DNA of 64,000 nucleotides from Pampus argenteus (GCA_036937835.1 CM072860.1:9367501-9431500), one strand, 5' to 3'. Shown: positions 35,864-50,636, counted from the first letter of the stretch. Notes: a model not told the origin generated them from the letters alone. A program made the numbers and translations.

Positions 35864-38800
35864 CGCACAGGTTTAAAACAGCTTCCCCAATCTGTTGCCT
35901 CGACATCACCTTTTGATTCCTTGGCAACAGAGCGCTGTAGTGGTTCCAAGGTGGGAGGATTGGTGGAGAGTGTGAGAGACTGAGCGTGAGTGAGAGAGGA
36001 TAATAAATGGATGGATGGTAAGTTGGAAGAGAGAAGGAGGAAGCATGTGGAGCAGGAGGCAGGAAATTGATAGAGTTGGGAAGGGAAAGACTGAGGAAGG
36101 CAGATAATTTGGTCATCCTATGCAGCTTCGCTCTGTCGGCCTGGCGGGGAGGCAGAAGGATTGGAAATGAGGCTCTGCGAGATAATGGGCATGAGAGGAA
36201 AGGGTTGGCGTGAATGCACTGATAAGTTCCTGCTTTCAGTGACAATCCTCAGCGATGAAAGACTATCTTTAGTTTTTCACGGAACAATATAACGCATCGG
36301 GTTGTAGTTGTGATTGTAAATGAAATGATAAAAAAAGAAAAACCCAAAAATATACTATATATATATATAGACAACAGAAACGGTTTCTGTAGAGTAAAGC
36401 TGATGCTTGAACTTGAACTCAACAGTGGAAAAGGAAGAGTGGAAGGAATAAAACGGCACAAATAAAACAGTCTCTTGGGTTGAATTGATTTCTCTTGCCT
36501 GCAGGGACCGACGGCATCTGTCAGCACAGCAGATGATAGACTGACTACCGTATTAAAGATGGTACATCCCTGTTGGTTTAAATGCTGTGTCAGTACTGTG
36601 GAGGATCGCGTAGCATGACGACAATGATTTCATTTAAAGAATATGAGTTAAGACACAGCATTGCACAGTGAAAGCACACTTTGAGAGTAAAAAAAATACA
36701 AAAAACAATTTCAGCCTCTTTATTTTATCACCTTAATTCAAGGAGGGATAGAGTTTGAAACATTGATATTGTTGTCTCTCACAATATTTCAATACCATCC
36801 AAAGTGTCCTTTGATAGCATTTTTTTACTGCACTATATTACAGTAGTTCAAGGGTTTTTTTCCCCGCAGGCCACATAATCAAACTTGGCCTCAGGCTAAG
36901 TTACTGCTTTCATCTCAGTTAGCCTAAAGCAAAGTGATGTAACGCTCTTCATCCCTAGAGCTCGGTGTGGTTTTACTGTGAGCATTTTTCTGCTCAGAAC
37001 TCTTGGGATCCCACGATCACTCAATGTAACACACCGACGTTCGATGCCATCCCTGAAGACACAATAAGGTGTGGCTAAAACCGCCTGTAAATAGCATGAT
37101 ACCCACAGGGTGTAATTTAATTTCAGTGATCTCTTTCCTGATTGTACTTGAGTTTTTATTTTGTTCTTTTATTTCTTTTCGTTTTCTTGAATTAGTTAGT
37201 TAATTAGTATGTGGAAGCACAATGGAAAGTCAGATTTGTTTCTCGGATGTCATCTTTACACTCTGACGGAACTTCACTGTCTTTACTTCCTTGTATTTCC
37301 ACAGCTGCTTTCAGAGACAGGAAGGTATGGATAATGGTCTGAGGTGAGGAAGGTCTCTTCCGAAACATCCACCCTCTACCCTCCATCTCCATCTCTTTCT
37401 GGGTCTCCCTCTCTCTCTTTTATTTATCGCTCTCATTCGAACAATCTCTCTCTGAGCAATTCTCAGAACATTCTCCCCTCATCGCATCATATTTCAGGTG
37501 CAGCTCTTGTTACCGACCGTCCACTCTGCTCTCTCTGCCCTTCTCACCACATTCCCTGTGGTCAGTAGTGGCCTGCCGTGGACAGCTATCAGGTGTGGAC
37601 ACACGGGGACACACACACACACACACACATACATACACACCCTTGATCTCTGACATCAGTCTCCTGCCATGTCGTAAAACCACAGGGTTCATATATCCTC
37701 TGTTGATCACTTCTCATCCTTCTTTCTGTCTGAATCTCTGCAGGCAGCACACACACAAACACACACACACAAATATGCACTTATAAGATGACAATGTAAT
37801 ACAATATTTTCAGGCATTGTTTATGTTTTTTTTAAGGCAAATCAATGAATAAATAAGAAGATGAGGGAACAATGATGTTAGTTTCTACAACATGACCCAC
37901 TTACCAAGGCACTGGACTGGTATCTAGCATTCCCATAGACGGTGATAGTAATAGTGATCATCTGCTTGGCCATTCAGAGCTGAAGAATAGAATAAACCTC
38001 TAAAGACGTTACTGCCCGTGGTTTTACATGCAGGATGTTGCTCATGTAGCATCTAGCTGACTGTAGGGAGGTCAGACTTTGTAGAGGACAGATCAGATAA
38101 CTGAACACTTCAGTTATAAAAAGGCTCTTTAGAGTTCACAGGTGTCAGGCTCAGTGGATTAGCATCTGTTTCCATGCATACATTTAAAGGGGACAACATC
38201 GTGTGTGCTTTTTAAACTCGATCCAGTATTGGGTTTAATAAAAGGAGGATGGAGAGATCTGAGGCACGGAGAAGCAGAGATGCATCTAATGATTTTCATT
38301 ATTTACTGAGACAGGAAGACGTGTGCAAACGCCAACAACAAACATACACGCACACATGCGGAGTTGATCGTTAGGCCTTAGCCTCTGTAACGATCTCCTT
38401 GTCTCTATATCTGGTGAATCGCTCAGCCGCCGGAGAGAAGACGAAGGTTATCGACAAGCTTGACACAACGGTGTCACTCATCTTAATCACATGACTATCC
38501 GAAGAAGGAAAAGGTCGGGGTCGCTGCAAGATTAAAAACGTTTGTCCGAGACATTCGCCGGAGAAATTATTATGTTCGTTATTATGGCTGTGCAGATTCT
38601 GTAGGGTCACATGACAGGGGCAGAGACACGAATGAAAAGGGATTCTGAGACCGTCTTGCTCTGTGATTTGAACTATTTGCCGCTGAAGAGGTGATGTGGG
38701 TGAATATCACAAGATGCCGTCAGTCAAATAGAACATCAGTCAGATTAGGGTTAGAGGTTAATGACTGTTTATGGTCGTTTTTTAGGAATTTGCTCCAGTT

Positions 38801-40041
38801 ACTATCAAAAAGGGTTTCAGAATAAAGGCAAGAAACTGTTTTTGGGGTGTATGAACACTGTACTCATTTCACCTCCTCGGATTTTGAATTACTTGTGAGC
38901 AAGTTGAGCATACAGTAAAAATAAAAAATCAAACCCAGACGGGGAGATGTTCTCTCCAGCCAGCCTTCAGAATATTATTTAAATCCATTTAGCTTTATAT
39001 ATATCAACATCAGTTCAGAGGAAGGAAGATAAAATGCTGATCTAACACGCAGCCTTATGGGGGGAAAAGCATCCCAAACTCCCTGTCATGCTTTTTTACT
39101 AAAAAAACTGCTGTTTTTCCAACAGCCTGAGATCAAACAACTGACATGAACTCAATACAAGCTATTTTAAGATCTTCATATCGAGGCTTCAAAAGCGTTG
39201 ATAGACCACAGAAAACAGTCAGATAGTTTTAATACGGCATAAACAGTTTAGACTGAGCAAGGTCCAAAGAGACATCATATGTTTTATTCAGACATTCGGA
39301 AGATAAATACTTGGATCAAAGTTGTAGTCTATCTTTAATTTGTCCAATGAAATGACATCTTTATATAGACATAAACGGCATTGGCTGACCTGCAATGTAT
39401 GGATGAAATTCATAACATTGTACCAGATACGACCATTGTACCACCAACCACGAGAAGTAAGTAAGTAAGTAAACTATGTGGTCAAGTGTACAGAGCATCA
39501 AACATTTCTAAGTTGCACAGTGGAGGTCTGAGAACGTTTTTTATTGGTGTCTTGTTCAAGGTCACGTTAAAAGAGATGGAAACTGAACCCACTTCATCCC
39601 AGTGAAGTAAAGCAGCGAGAGCCTTACTTTAAATTCACCCCCCATTAGTGGATAAGAAAAATAAAATTTTAACAATCACACCAGCTGTCTACAGTACTCT
39701 GCTCATGGACACATCAGTTGAAATCAAATTGAGAAAGGTTTTGGTAGCAGTAACTCTGTCTTCTGTGATTTTAACCTCGGGATGTGAATTTGGACTCTCG
39801 GGTTGATCTTAACTTTTCTGCAGAAACTCTATTTCAGCAGCAGATAAAGTCAAACAGTATATCTGATGTATTTCTCTTAGGGTTAACTTTGTTTTTGTAC
39901 GTGGCCAAATTCTCTTTTCTAACCTTTGAAGACCTTTTACGATACAAGATGATAAAGAAAAAATATGTATGTGTATATACTGTAGGTCAAATCAAAATAC
40001 ACTGTTCTGTTTCCAGGCTCTTAATTTAATCAACCCTGATA

Positions 40042-40440
40042 TCAAAGCCAAGTCAATTTTATCTATAGGGGGGGATATAGGGGAAAAATCAAAACAAAAG
40101 TCGTCTCATGACACTTTACATATAGAGCACGTCTAGACGGTACCTTTTAATTTACAGAGACCCAACAATTCCCCCCATGAACAGGCACTTGGCAACGAAA
40201 AAACTTCCCTTTAACAGGAAGAAAGCTCGAGCAGAACCAGGCTCTAGTCGGGCGGCCATCTGCCCATCTGACTTTGACTAAATTATATGCTGGTTTTTAC
40301 AGGGAGCCAGTGGAGAGAAGCTAGTATCTGAGAAATATGATCTCTCTTCCTAGTTCTTGTCAGAACACACGCAGCAGCGTCCTGGACCAGCTGGAGAGCG
40401 TTTTTAAAAGCATTGCTGGGGCAGCCAGATAAGTCAACGC
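40042..40440. mobile_element. Teleost interspersed repeat copy, about 400 bp
   Basis: It contains the successive motifs AAGCCAAGTCAATTTTATCT, GTCGTCTCATGACACTTTAC, AACAGGAAGAAAGCTCGAGC, AGAACCAGGCTCTAGTCGGG, GCGGCCATCTGCCC and GGACCAGCTGGAGAGC. I recognise these as a high-copy repeat in percomorph fish. The copy is diverged and has no coding capacity. The class is uncertain. Confidence 0.7.
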
Positions 40441-41753
40441 TGTGCCACTGTCACTGTGATCAGTCAGCAGGTCCATGTGTATACAAAACCCAGCAAATCC
40501 TTGCAGTCATATGAGCAACACACAGCTGGTGTGTTACGGTCTGCCAAGGAAGGAGCTCAGAAGTCTGGGGGTGGTGAGTCACAGACATTCACCGCCTCCG
40601 TGTTGTCTGTTCACTTGTTCACTTACGTCGTCTATTCATTTGATTGGATGATTGGTTTGATTGTCCTTATTTCATGCAAGAACCAAACGAGTGAACACAC
40701 AAAGAAAGTAAAAAATAAAATAAAAAATGATGGAGTAAGGCAACAACGAAATGAGAGAAAGGAGCTCAGCAGTTCTCTAAGTGGGATCTTCAATGGAGCA
40801 GCATTAATAGTCCCTCCATATTCCGCCTCTCATTCTTTCTGTCTAATACTCTCCAATGCTTAACTTAATAGACTGTGAAGAAGCCGTTGCAACGATACTC
40901 ATGCTTGAGATGTCAGTGCTAATTAAGATGCTGGTGTGTTATACTCACTATGCCCATGTTAGGGGGGGAAAAAGTAATTGGACAATATTCACATAAACCT
41001 GAATCATGTTATTTATAATACACTGCATGATATCATTATATAAGCAAATGAATAAATGTGAAACGTGCCTATTGTAGTGACAAAAATATATATCTAAAAT
41101 CTACTGTTTGTATGTATAATATCATTTATATAATGTTGCTCCATGTCTGCTGGATATGTAAGCAGGCAATATTATAACGCTTAGAACAAGTTTATAGGAT
41201 AATAATTTGATAATTAATAATGATGATAATTCAATTTCAATGTTGAGTTTTCAGATTGCTCTGCTGCCTTCAGGTGCCCAAAAAAAGTCTGTTATAATGC
41301 TGCAGACATTAGTTATTTTGGCCCTGAAAATCCTTGAATGCTCTTATCTACAATATTAAATAATTACATTATAACTATCCTGTTGCATTATCCTAAAACT
41401 GGGTGACTATTTATAATTATTGCTTTAAGTCCCACAATGTTGACTTAATATGGCTGTGAACACCCCAGAATTACTGATTACACTGTATACTAAATAAATG
41501 GATTAATGGTTTCCTTGAGCTTTTCAAATACAAACATAAAAGTTCCCAAAACTCTCCTTGACTCTAAAATGTTGTGGAACACTGATTAAATTATTATGTG
41601 TCATGTTAACCTGAAATGTGTGAGTGTGAGTGCTTTTTCCACTTTCCAATATGATTTTTATAACAGGAGGAGAGAGAGAGAGACGAGACAGCGAGAAGTA
41701 GAAAAAGAACAATGAGAGGAATGTCCATCACCATGGAAACAGAGAGAAATGAT

Positions 41754-41858
41754 TCCTCTCCTCTCCTCTCCTCTCCTCTCCTCTCCTCTCCTCTCCTCTC
41801 CTCTCCTCTCCTCTCCTCTCCTCTCCTCTCCTCTCCTCTCCTCTCCTCTCCTCTCCTC
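41754..41858. repeat. (CCTCT)n pentanucleotide array
   Basis: About 21 tandem copies of CCTCT, pyrimidine on the + strand. The complementary pentamer array occurs at 52730-52804. Confidence 0.97.
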
Positions 41859-44205
41859 CCTTTTATCAGTGTGTTTAATGTAGTCTCCACCCTGGCGCCC
41901 AGTCATCTGTGAAGTTTTAGTAATTCCATGTTTACACATAAGACGATTAGCCCTTTAGTGTTGACTTGTGGGAAAACTCTGAAGTACCATAATGAGCTGT
42001 GTCAGAATTGCATCTTGAAGTCCAGATGGGCTGTAATTTCACCACCTCATTTGTGATGTTATCAGGGCCTCATGCTTCATTTGCTTTGGAGATTGGATTC
42101 TTCCAGCCAGTTCAGTAATTACATATTTTAGGTGCTTCGGGGAGTTTCTGCAAACTGATCCCAACACCCACATAAGTTTTAAATTTGTTATCTCGTTTTT
42201 GTTTTTTTGTTTTTTCAAATTCAAACACCGCATGAGGTTAATAAAATAATACTTGCAAATAACGCATCATTTTGAAGCTTGTAACAACAGGCGGTACCGT
42301 GTGTTGTTCTCTTGAAGTGGCACTAACGGTATCAGAAATTAACCAGGAAGCATGTTGTTCATTCTCCTCAGCAAGTGACATAAATTAAAATACATGGAAT
42401 TAGCTTTAGGAAAATACAATTTTGTGTTATTTAAACTGTGATCTAGAGTCTGAAGCTGCAACCTGAAGCTGAGGATTTGATACTGAAGTATCATCGACTG
42501 TGTTTTCACCCACTTTTCACAGAGGAACAAATGGGGATCTGCTGGCATCTATTTAAAGCAGTACTTGTTTCCATTGCATCTTTAAAAGTCTCTTTCCTAC
42601 TCTTATTAGCAAAACTCAAAATATTTACTCATTATATATTATAAAAAGGTAGTTTATGGTTTATATGCTGAATTGTGTTTTTTTACAGGTAGCACGCACC
42701 TCCAAATGAACTATTCCTTTTAGTCCCGTTTCTATTATGGCCTCAGCTCTCCCCCCTTTTAAAGCAGTCAGACAACATGTTGGCTTTAAACACGTGCAGT
42801 GCTTTCTGAAATGCTCACTGCTTCGGGGGAGGAAGGGTGATCGGCGCAGTTGGAGTTCACATTTTAATGCATTTGTATTTAATGATGCAGCTTCATGCAT
42901 TTTGAAACACAAGCATAATAGGTTGTAGCTTAGCTGAGCCCTATCAGTGGCATCAGTATTCAGTTATGACACACACACACACCAGAAATACATTAAAGTA
43001 AACCAGCACATACTGTAGAATGTTGTATTTATGCATTTAGTGATCATTGGCCTACAGTATGGTGAAAACCTTAATGTTGCATACAGTATATATGCGACTA
43101 CATGTGTCTGTGTGTATTATCTGAAAAAAAAAAAAACATTCACACATCAAATTGTAATCTTCCTGCATTCACCTGCATGTCTTCCTCTTATTTATAGCCC
43201 GCTCTGGTGTGTGTGTGTGTGTCCCTGCTGTTTCCCCTTGCTTTACAGCCTGTGATTGATAGAATAAGCCAAGAAGAGACAGACTGACACATAGAGTGAG
43301 GCGGATGAATTTATTGAAGCAAATAAAAGATAGAGCAAGGGTAGAGGTACAGAGAGAGAGAGAGAGAGTAAGAGATAGATAGAGAGAGAGAGATGAGCTG
43401 ACAAGGCTTTTTGAATAGCAGAGCTATTTCCACCTGCAAAAACAAGGCCTTTGAATCCCTGCTCTCTCTGTGTGATGGCATCTGACATGCTGTTATTGCC
43501 TTCACTTGCTGAACTTTGAGCCTTCTAATAGATGTGCACAGAAATGCCACACGTGCACACACTACTCAAAAGTCAACGATCGTCTTTTTCTCAAGTGGGA
43601 GTGAAATCAAGGCAGGAGAGCTAAACATAGCTCGAAATACATCACTTTTCTGCTATTCGTGTCATTGAGTAATCTGGGAGGAGGAAACATATCTACATAC
43701 ACCTTTGTGCTCCCAGCTGTTTTTTAAAGCGGCAACAAAACAGAAAAAAGACGATCCTTTAAACAAAAAACAGCAGCAGTATGAGGACCTTGTCATAACT
43801 GCTGACAGAAAGTCAAAAGTAAAGTATAGAAGAACATCATCCAGTCTCTGAAACACAGCAGAGCAGCACAGACAGCTGGGTTATATATTATGCTCTTTGA
43901 ATAAACCTGAGATAACACAACACCCACTAATGGCTCTACAAATGAAGGAAAGACAAACATTGATGCACACGCTGCAATAAAGAGTGGATGAGTAGCTTAA
44001 ATGGACAAACAATGGGTGACGAGATGTGACCATGCAGACAACAGAAGGGACATAGAAGACAGAGGAGCGAGGTGATTGTGAAATGTGGAAACAGAGCAGG
44101 TGTCCAGTCAGGATGTTGCTGGACTTTGTTCTTCTCTGGCACGGCTGGTCAAAAGCTGAGTGAATACGTTACCTGGTCTACCAGTTTATAAGTCATCCCC
44201 TTAAA

Positions 44206-44329
44206 CCTCACCGGAGAGTAGAGAAGAAGAAGAAGAAGAAGAGGAGGAATGAACAAGAAGGACGAGGGGAGAAAGAAGCAACGGAAAAGCGAAAAATAAA
44301 AATAAAAGTGTGGTCCAGCAGTTTCAGGG
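44206..44329 (+). other. Probable slc14a2 5' UTR
   Basis: Purine-rich sequence with an (AGA)n run, immediately upstream of the slc14a2 ATG. An upstream ATG at about 44249 opens a short frame of 16 codons that ends before the main start. The transcription start is not determined. Confidence 0.4.
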
Positions 44330-47300
44330 ATGTGGATGGATACCAAAGCAGAGGTGGAGGAGGCCAAGAGGAAACATGGCAGCCTCAGCCAGCGTGTGTT
44401 GAACGGTCTGCTGTCGTGCACTGGGGACATGGTGCACGTGGATACGTACATGCAGGGTAGGAGAACGCTCTACACGGCGACATCTGTGAAGTTTACGTAC
44501 AAACAAACAAACATTTTCACTTACATTCTTAATGTCAAGCATACATTGTTAATATATGGTTATGACCTTTAAATTTTCTGATTTGGAAAATGCATAATTC
44601 ATCAAGTCCGAGTCTTCTCATAATGTGATTAATTACAAAAAAAAAAAAAAACAACCCAAAAAGAGGAACATCAAGGAATCTTGCATTATATACTGTCACG
44701 ATCATAAGTAAATTACTCTAAAATGCTTACACTGATGTTAATATATGCAGATGTAATCATAACAGGACTCCCACGGTGAATGCTGCTGCAACTCTTCTTC
44801 CATCACGATTAAACTCCCGTCTTGATTCTTTTTTTTTAAAACCACTGAATTGGCACTGAGAAATCCGACAAATTTACGAATAATAAGCAGGAAATGATAT
44901 GAAAATGATAATAATCCCAAAAGGTTTTGGAATGAGTTACTGCGCTCTGTTCAAGGAAAACGTTGTTTTTTTTTCTTTCTGTGTTCTTCAGACAAGGGGT
45001 TTGTGCTGCAGCTGGCATTATGGGGCCTGAGAGGGGTGAGCAGGGTGATTCTAGCAAACAACCCGCTGAGTGGTGCTGTCATCCTGGCTGCGCTGTACTG
45101 GGCTTCTCCCTGGCAGGGCCTGCTGGGAACTCTGGGCGTACTGGCCTCTACGCTAACAGCTGTTATCATAGGACAAGACAGGTGGAATGATATAAACAAA
45201 TATACACCAATAGCATATAGGCTCAAAAAAAATAAAGCACACATTCATATATGCATATGTGGTATTAAAAAAAGAGCCCTCATTAAAAAGCTGTCTGGTT
45301 TTTTTAGTAGGCGACTCTGTAACACAAGCTTATAATTTACTCGGCCTGGGACTAAAGTTAACTGATGGCTCTACTTAAAATTCATGACAACAACATCTCC
45401 ATGACTGATTGCCCTGCGTTCACCCACACCCACTGCCCGGAAATTCTTATTTTAATTCCTGTCCCAATATTTATACCACGCACAGTATATATATATATAT
45501 ATATATGATAATTATATATGATAATTATGCTTGAGCTAAGTTTTCAAAATGTTTTCAAGAGCCACTTTGGGACATTAAGGATAATTAAAAAGTACATAAA
45601 TGTGATTTTCCGTGTGTGTGTGTGTGTGTGTGTGTGTAGCACTGAGGTTTCACAAGGGCTCCATGGCTTTAACGGCATGTTGGTGTCTCTGCTGATGGGA
45701 GTGTTTAGTTCGGCTGGAGACTGGTACTGGTGGCTGTTGCTGCCTGTTTGCTTGGGGTCAGCTACATGGTAAGACACACACACACACACACACACATACT
45801 CACACGCTGCTATGGGCAACAGCTATGGGGGGACTATCCAACAACACCTGTCACCATGTAAAGCCATCAGTCATGTTTCTTTTTAGAGCTGAAATGACTA
45901 CAGAATATTAATCATCATCAAGTATTTTGATAATTAATTAATTGTTTCGGCTACCTTTCAAACTGAATAAATCTCGGTGGTGGACTGTTTGTCAGATAAA
46001 ACAAGGATGTCGCAGTAAACAAGACTATAAGTCACGCTGGGCTCTGCAACAACAGCTCTGAGTCACTGTAATAAATACTTCCTGTCTCCAGGGGAAACAA
46101 AATATCAACCTACATGTGTCAAAATCTTTGACACACATTTCCAGAGCGAAAGCTTAAGGTAATATGCAAATCTCTTCACGGCATCCAGTTCATTCACAAC
46201 TCATTCAAGTACATGAGGAACGCTTGTTGACTGGATGCTAGAAAGAAGAAAGTTTAGGATGGCTTTGTGTTTAGCGTTTAAAGTGTGAAAAATCAATCAA
46301 TGACTCATCCTCCTTTCCCTTTCTCTAGTGTCTTTCTATTCAGTGGTCTCTCCCCAGTGTTGGACCGCTGGGACTTGCCAGTTGCCGTGTTTCCATTCAA
46401 CATCATCATTTTCCTCTACCTTCTTTGTACCGGCAAAGATAACCCGTATTTCCCGCACCATCCCGCGACACCACCGGGGGCACTGGAGCCTAATGGCACC
46501 GAGCTCAGTGCGATAGAGGTACGGAAGCATTTTATTAAACGTTTGTGGGTAGGCTGAGATAAAGCTGGTGATCAGCTCTCAAATCTGTTTGTGTGAAAGA
46601 CCACACTTCTTATAATTGCAAATGGAATGACTAATAAAATCCAAAACTTCTACTATGTAGTTGATGGTTATGTTTATGTATGTGTTTTCACTTGCCAAGT
46701 CGTGTTTTATTAAATTCGAGGCCTCGATTAGCATTTTTTTTCCTCATCTGCATTCCACCAGGCGAGCGTGTCAGAGTAACGTTGCAGCTCAACAAGTCAC
46801 ATGATTAGGGCAGCAGATGCAGGTCAATTAGTAGTCTCAAAGGTAAATAATAGAAGAGACATGATGTATGATAAAGCAAAGACAAAAAAAAAAACAACCC
46901 AAAACAAGCTGAACTGAGGCCAGAGTTATCCTCCATGCAGCTGTTATGTTTCAGTCTGGCCTCAAGAGTGAACAAGTAACTGATAGGAGCACACAATATG
47001 CATAAGATCAGCCAGCTATGACTCACCAGTCTCTTAGCAACAGTCGTTGATGGAGCTCCTGAAATTATAATCAGTCCAAAACTGTTTTAATTAACAATCC
47101 TTAGTGATTGAAACTCATAGTAGAGGTGAAGCTGCTGCAGTGGAGATGAGGCGTTATTGTGTTCGGTTAGAACTGGTGATGGTGAAGCTCAGGTTTGAAT
47201 ATCATGAGTTTCAGTGAGGTTTAGGATCCAGGGAGGACGCGCTGATCTGTTACCTTAACCAACAACAAAAAGACCTTCAGACATAAATCCACATGCTGCT

Positions 47301-48158
47301 GAGACTCCGGTCGATCAGAATGCACGCCGTTGCGCGGTAGACCTTGTAGAGAAAATGTGACTGGTGAATTCAAATGAAATGCTGTTACCTTGAACCACCC
47401 ACCGTTTCACCAGGCGCTGCAGAGCAGACAGCTTCTGATCTCTTTTTTAGCGCTGAAAAGAGCGACTGAATTCTGTTTGGAAACAGACAGAACAAATTAC
47501 TGTATGTGAACTGAACCAACCGAAGGTGATGTACCGAGAGATTTATACATCTGTACTAACTGTACAGACAATATAACGCATTCAAATACAACAAACTACA
47601 CAGTATTTTGGCTGCCTAAAGCCTAATATTACAGTATATGCCCAATATATACTGTACAATGAGAAACTGCACTCATTTTCACTGGTCTCATCAGCACTGG
47701 TTTCAACCGCTGTGGTTTTCACCAAGAACGCTCATCTTATGTGATAAATCCTCTGTACACTACCCGGTGCCAAACACACAAAGTTAGTGACTTATTGAAC
47801 GCGAGGAATCATTTAGCGGCTATAGATATTTCCCACAGGAGCTGAAAGCGCAGGGAGAGTGAATGTTACGTGTGTAAGTAGGTAAAATGTTTGCATTGTT
47901 TATCAATTTTCAAAAGATAATATGTCAGTTTTTTGAAACATGCCGTTTGTCTTTTCTCCAATGAAAAACTGCAAACATCAGGGGGACGAATGAAGTCGAA
48001 TCATCAACATCATTATTATCAGCAAAACAACACACTTCATCATATCATCATACAGTACTATAGACAGAGGCCATATTTAACTGTGCCTCTGTGTGACTAA
48101 TGACATTTGACTTGAGGTTGTTGGATTCATTTAGCACATTGCGTGTGTGTGTGTGTGT

Positions 48159-48199
<41 letters not shown>

Positions 48200-50594
48200 A
48201 GACGTATGCTAACAGCCAGGAGTGGAGCATGGTGTTTTGAGTGTATTTTTGCACACAGCGATCTTCAGTGAAGTTGTTGAACCGTATGAGCTACGCTGAC
48301 TAAACCCTCTCAATATAGAGTTTAAGATTTACACACGATTCTATTACCGAGCAACGCGCCTCGTGGCACAGCATCTCTTTTTCTTCCCTTTTTTAATATA
48401 CAACTCGTATCTTTTTCACCCCTGTTCCCTTCCAGCTGCCTGCCTCTTTGCCTTATAAACGCTGTTCCTTTCATTTCACAAATTCCCTTTTGGTTTGTTA
48501 CTTGAGAGCTCTGAAACCTCTAAATCCCTCCTATTTATCTCTCCGCTTCTCTTTCTTTCAGCCTCTATCCATTTCTCTGCTCCTGCAGGGCAAATCTCCG
48601 TCCTCCTTTCTGCATCTTTCTCCTTCACTGTTTCAAATGCCTCTGTCTTTTTGAGCCTCTTCTCTCTTTCCAAAGTTCAGTTTACAATTAACAACTGGTA
48701 CACGTAACCCAATTTTCAAGGACAGCACATTAAAGTCAATGATTTATTTATTTATTTCAGTTATGGTCCTTAATGTGAAACAATCTCATCCCAAGATTCC
48801 TCTCCTTCTCTCTCTTTCCTCTTCCACCTCCTTCTATTTTTCCTCCTTTCATCTCTTGCTCCCTTCCTTCCTTTTCTTTCACTCATCCCCGTTTCCTCCT
48901 TCCTTCTCTCCTCCTCTCATCTTTCCTCTGGTTCTCTCCAGAGATGGCGATGACGTCGGTCCTATTTATATTTAATGTCTCCAGCTTTCACTCTGCTGAG
49001 GATGATGCTCTGGTTGCACCAGTGCGACAACGTGTTTAATCTTACTGCACACATACACACACATATGCAAAGAAGCACACGCGCACACACAACGTGTTGT
49101 GTAGTACCAATATAATTAAAGACCATTTATGACTTGTAAAAATCAGCGACGGGCAGGTGCACCCATCATGTCGCCATGGAAACTCTTCACTTTTCACTGA
49201 AGTGTTTTGGGAATGCAGCATGTGTGTGCGTGTGTGTGTGTGTGTGTGTGTACGTGTGTTGAACTGGGTGAAGAAAAAAAAGGCTGATTGCGACTGGGAA
49301 AGAACCACTGAATAGGTTCCACACATATTGTCATTATGCTTTTGTAAGTGTTCCAATAATAATGATTATATTGTTCTTAAAATCCTCCCAGGTCTTGCAT
49401 GGCATCCCTCTCGGCGTGGGTCAGATCTTCGCCTGTGGTGCCTTGGGGCCCTCCCTCCTCATCCTGGGAGCTGTTCTTCTTTACTCCCCCCTGATGGCCG
49501 TCCACGTCCTGTTGGGATCAGCAGTTGGAACGTTGGCCGGTGGGTGTCAGTCTGTGTGTTTTATGCAGTTGTGTGGGTGGGAGTTAAATAAACCATTCAA
49601 CATCCAAGCCTTATACACTGTGATGGTATGTGATGATGGTATCCAACGCTTATTTATGGTAAGAGTGCTTGCGTTGCGTCAGTATCGCACTCTATAACAC
49701 TCCATTATCACTCCAAAGTGAACCCCTCTGTTTTTGCTTACAAAGGTCACATGGTGTAATACTAATATGTTTAATGGAAAGCCTGTGTATCTCAACTGGG
49801 AGCAAGGATTTTGAAAAATGTACGCATTAACCAGTTAACATGGGTTAATAAACAACTTCCAGTTTCGTGATTTGCATCATGAATTGTGTATAGGGGGGAG
49901 AGGTTATCAGATGCCTATACACAAACACACAGCTTGAAAGTTAAACAGCATCTCCATGTTTTTTTTTTTATTTAAATGCACCTTACAACTTACCACTTAA
50001 GTCCTTTGTTAATGGCTAACTATAATGTAAAAGTATATAAGCAACTCTATAGTTGCTTTATTTGGTGACTGATGGTATGTGCTGCAGTCTGAGTTGCATT
50101 AGACATCCTACTCGTGCCAAAAGTATATTGCAGTATCAATAACTTGTTTTTAGGTGGCACAAAAAGAAAAAAAACAACTTCCATTTATAAAACCATTACT
50201 CATGACCTCATATAGATTGCAGGTCTCCCTGCATGGCAAATTACAGTATGTTTTAACAAGGTTAAAGGCGGGTGATGTTTACAAATAACTCGAATATGAG
50301 CAGCACATATATAATATAATACTGTAGAACAGGCAGCAGCAGCAGCAGCCGCCCACGGGCTGCTCCATAAGACACAGAGCAATTAGGCAGGGCGCTGATA
50401 ACTACGGGCTTATATACAAACACACAGGCCCGTGGCTGCGTCTGCTCGTTACATCTACCTCACTGTGACTCTGTTCAGGGATAAAGAAGAAGAGGAGGGT
50501 GGGGGATGCTGGGAGTTTCAAAGACTTCAGCCACCCCCCCACCCCCCGCTTCCATCTACTGCTGTAAGTACAATGCAGTGTCCTGAAACACGGT

Positions 50595-50636
<42 letters not shown>

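Larger units (their letters stand above)
31100..44205. other. syt4-slc14a2 intergenic desert
   Basis: About 13 kb without a recognisable gene on either strand. It contains poly-A 32050-32069, a possible decayed element at 33090-33430, (TG)n 33643-33672, (CA)n 34035-34060 and 34768-34803, (TG)n 35830-35858, (CA)n 37611-37630, a teleost repeat at 40042-40440 and a (CCTCT)n array at 41754-41858. A small GC-richer segment at 38371-38620 carries a short open frame described in the findings. Open frames elsewhere are short and repeat-derived. Confidence 0.6.

Noticed and set aside
39784..40029. 81-codon plus-strand open frame with hydrophobic stretch
   Set aside because: No homology I recognise, no splice or promoter context, and it sits next to a dispersed repeat; length is compatible with chance.
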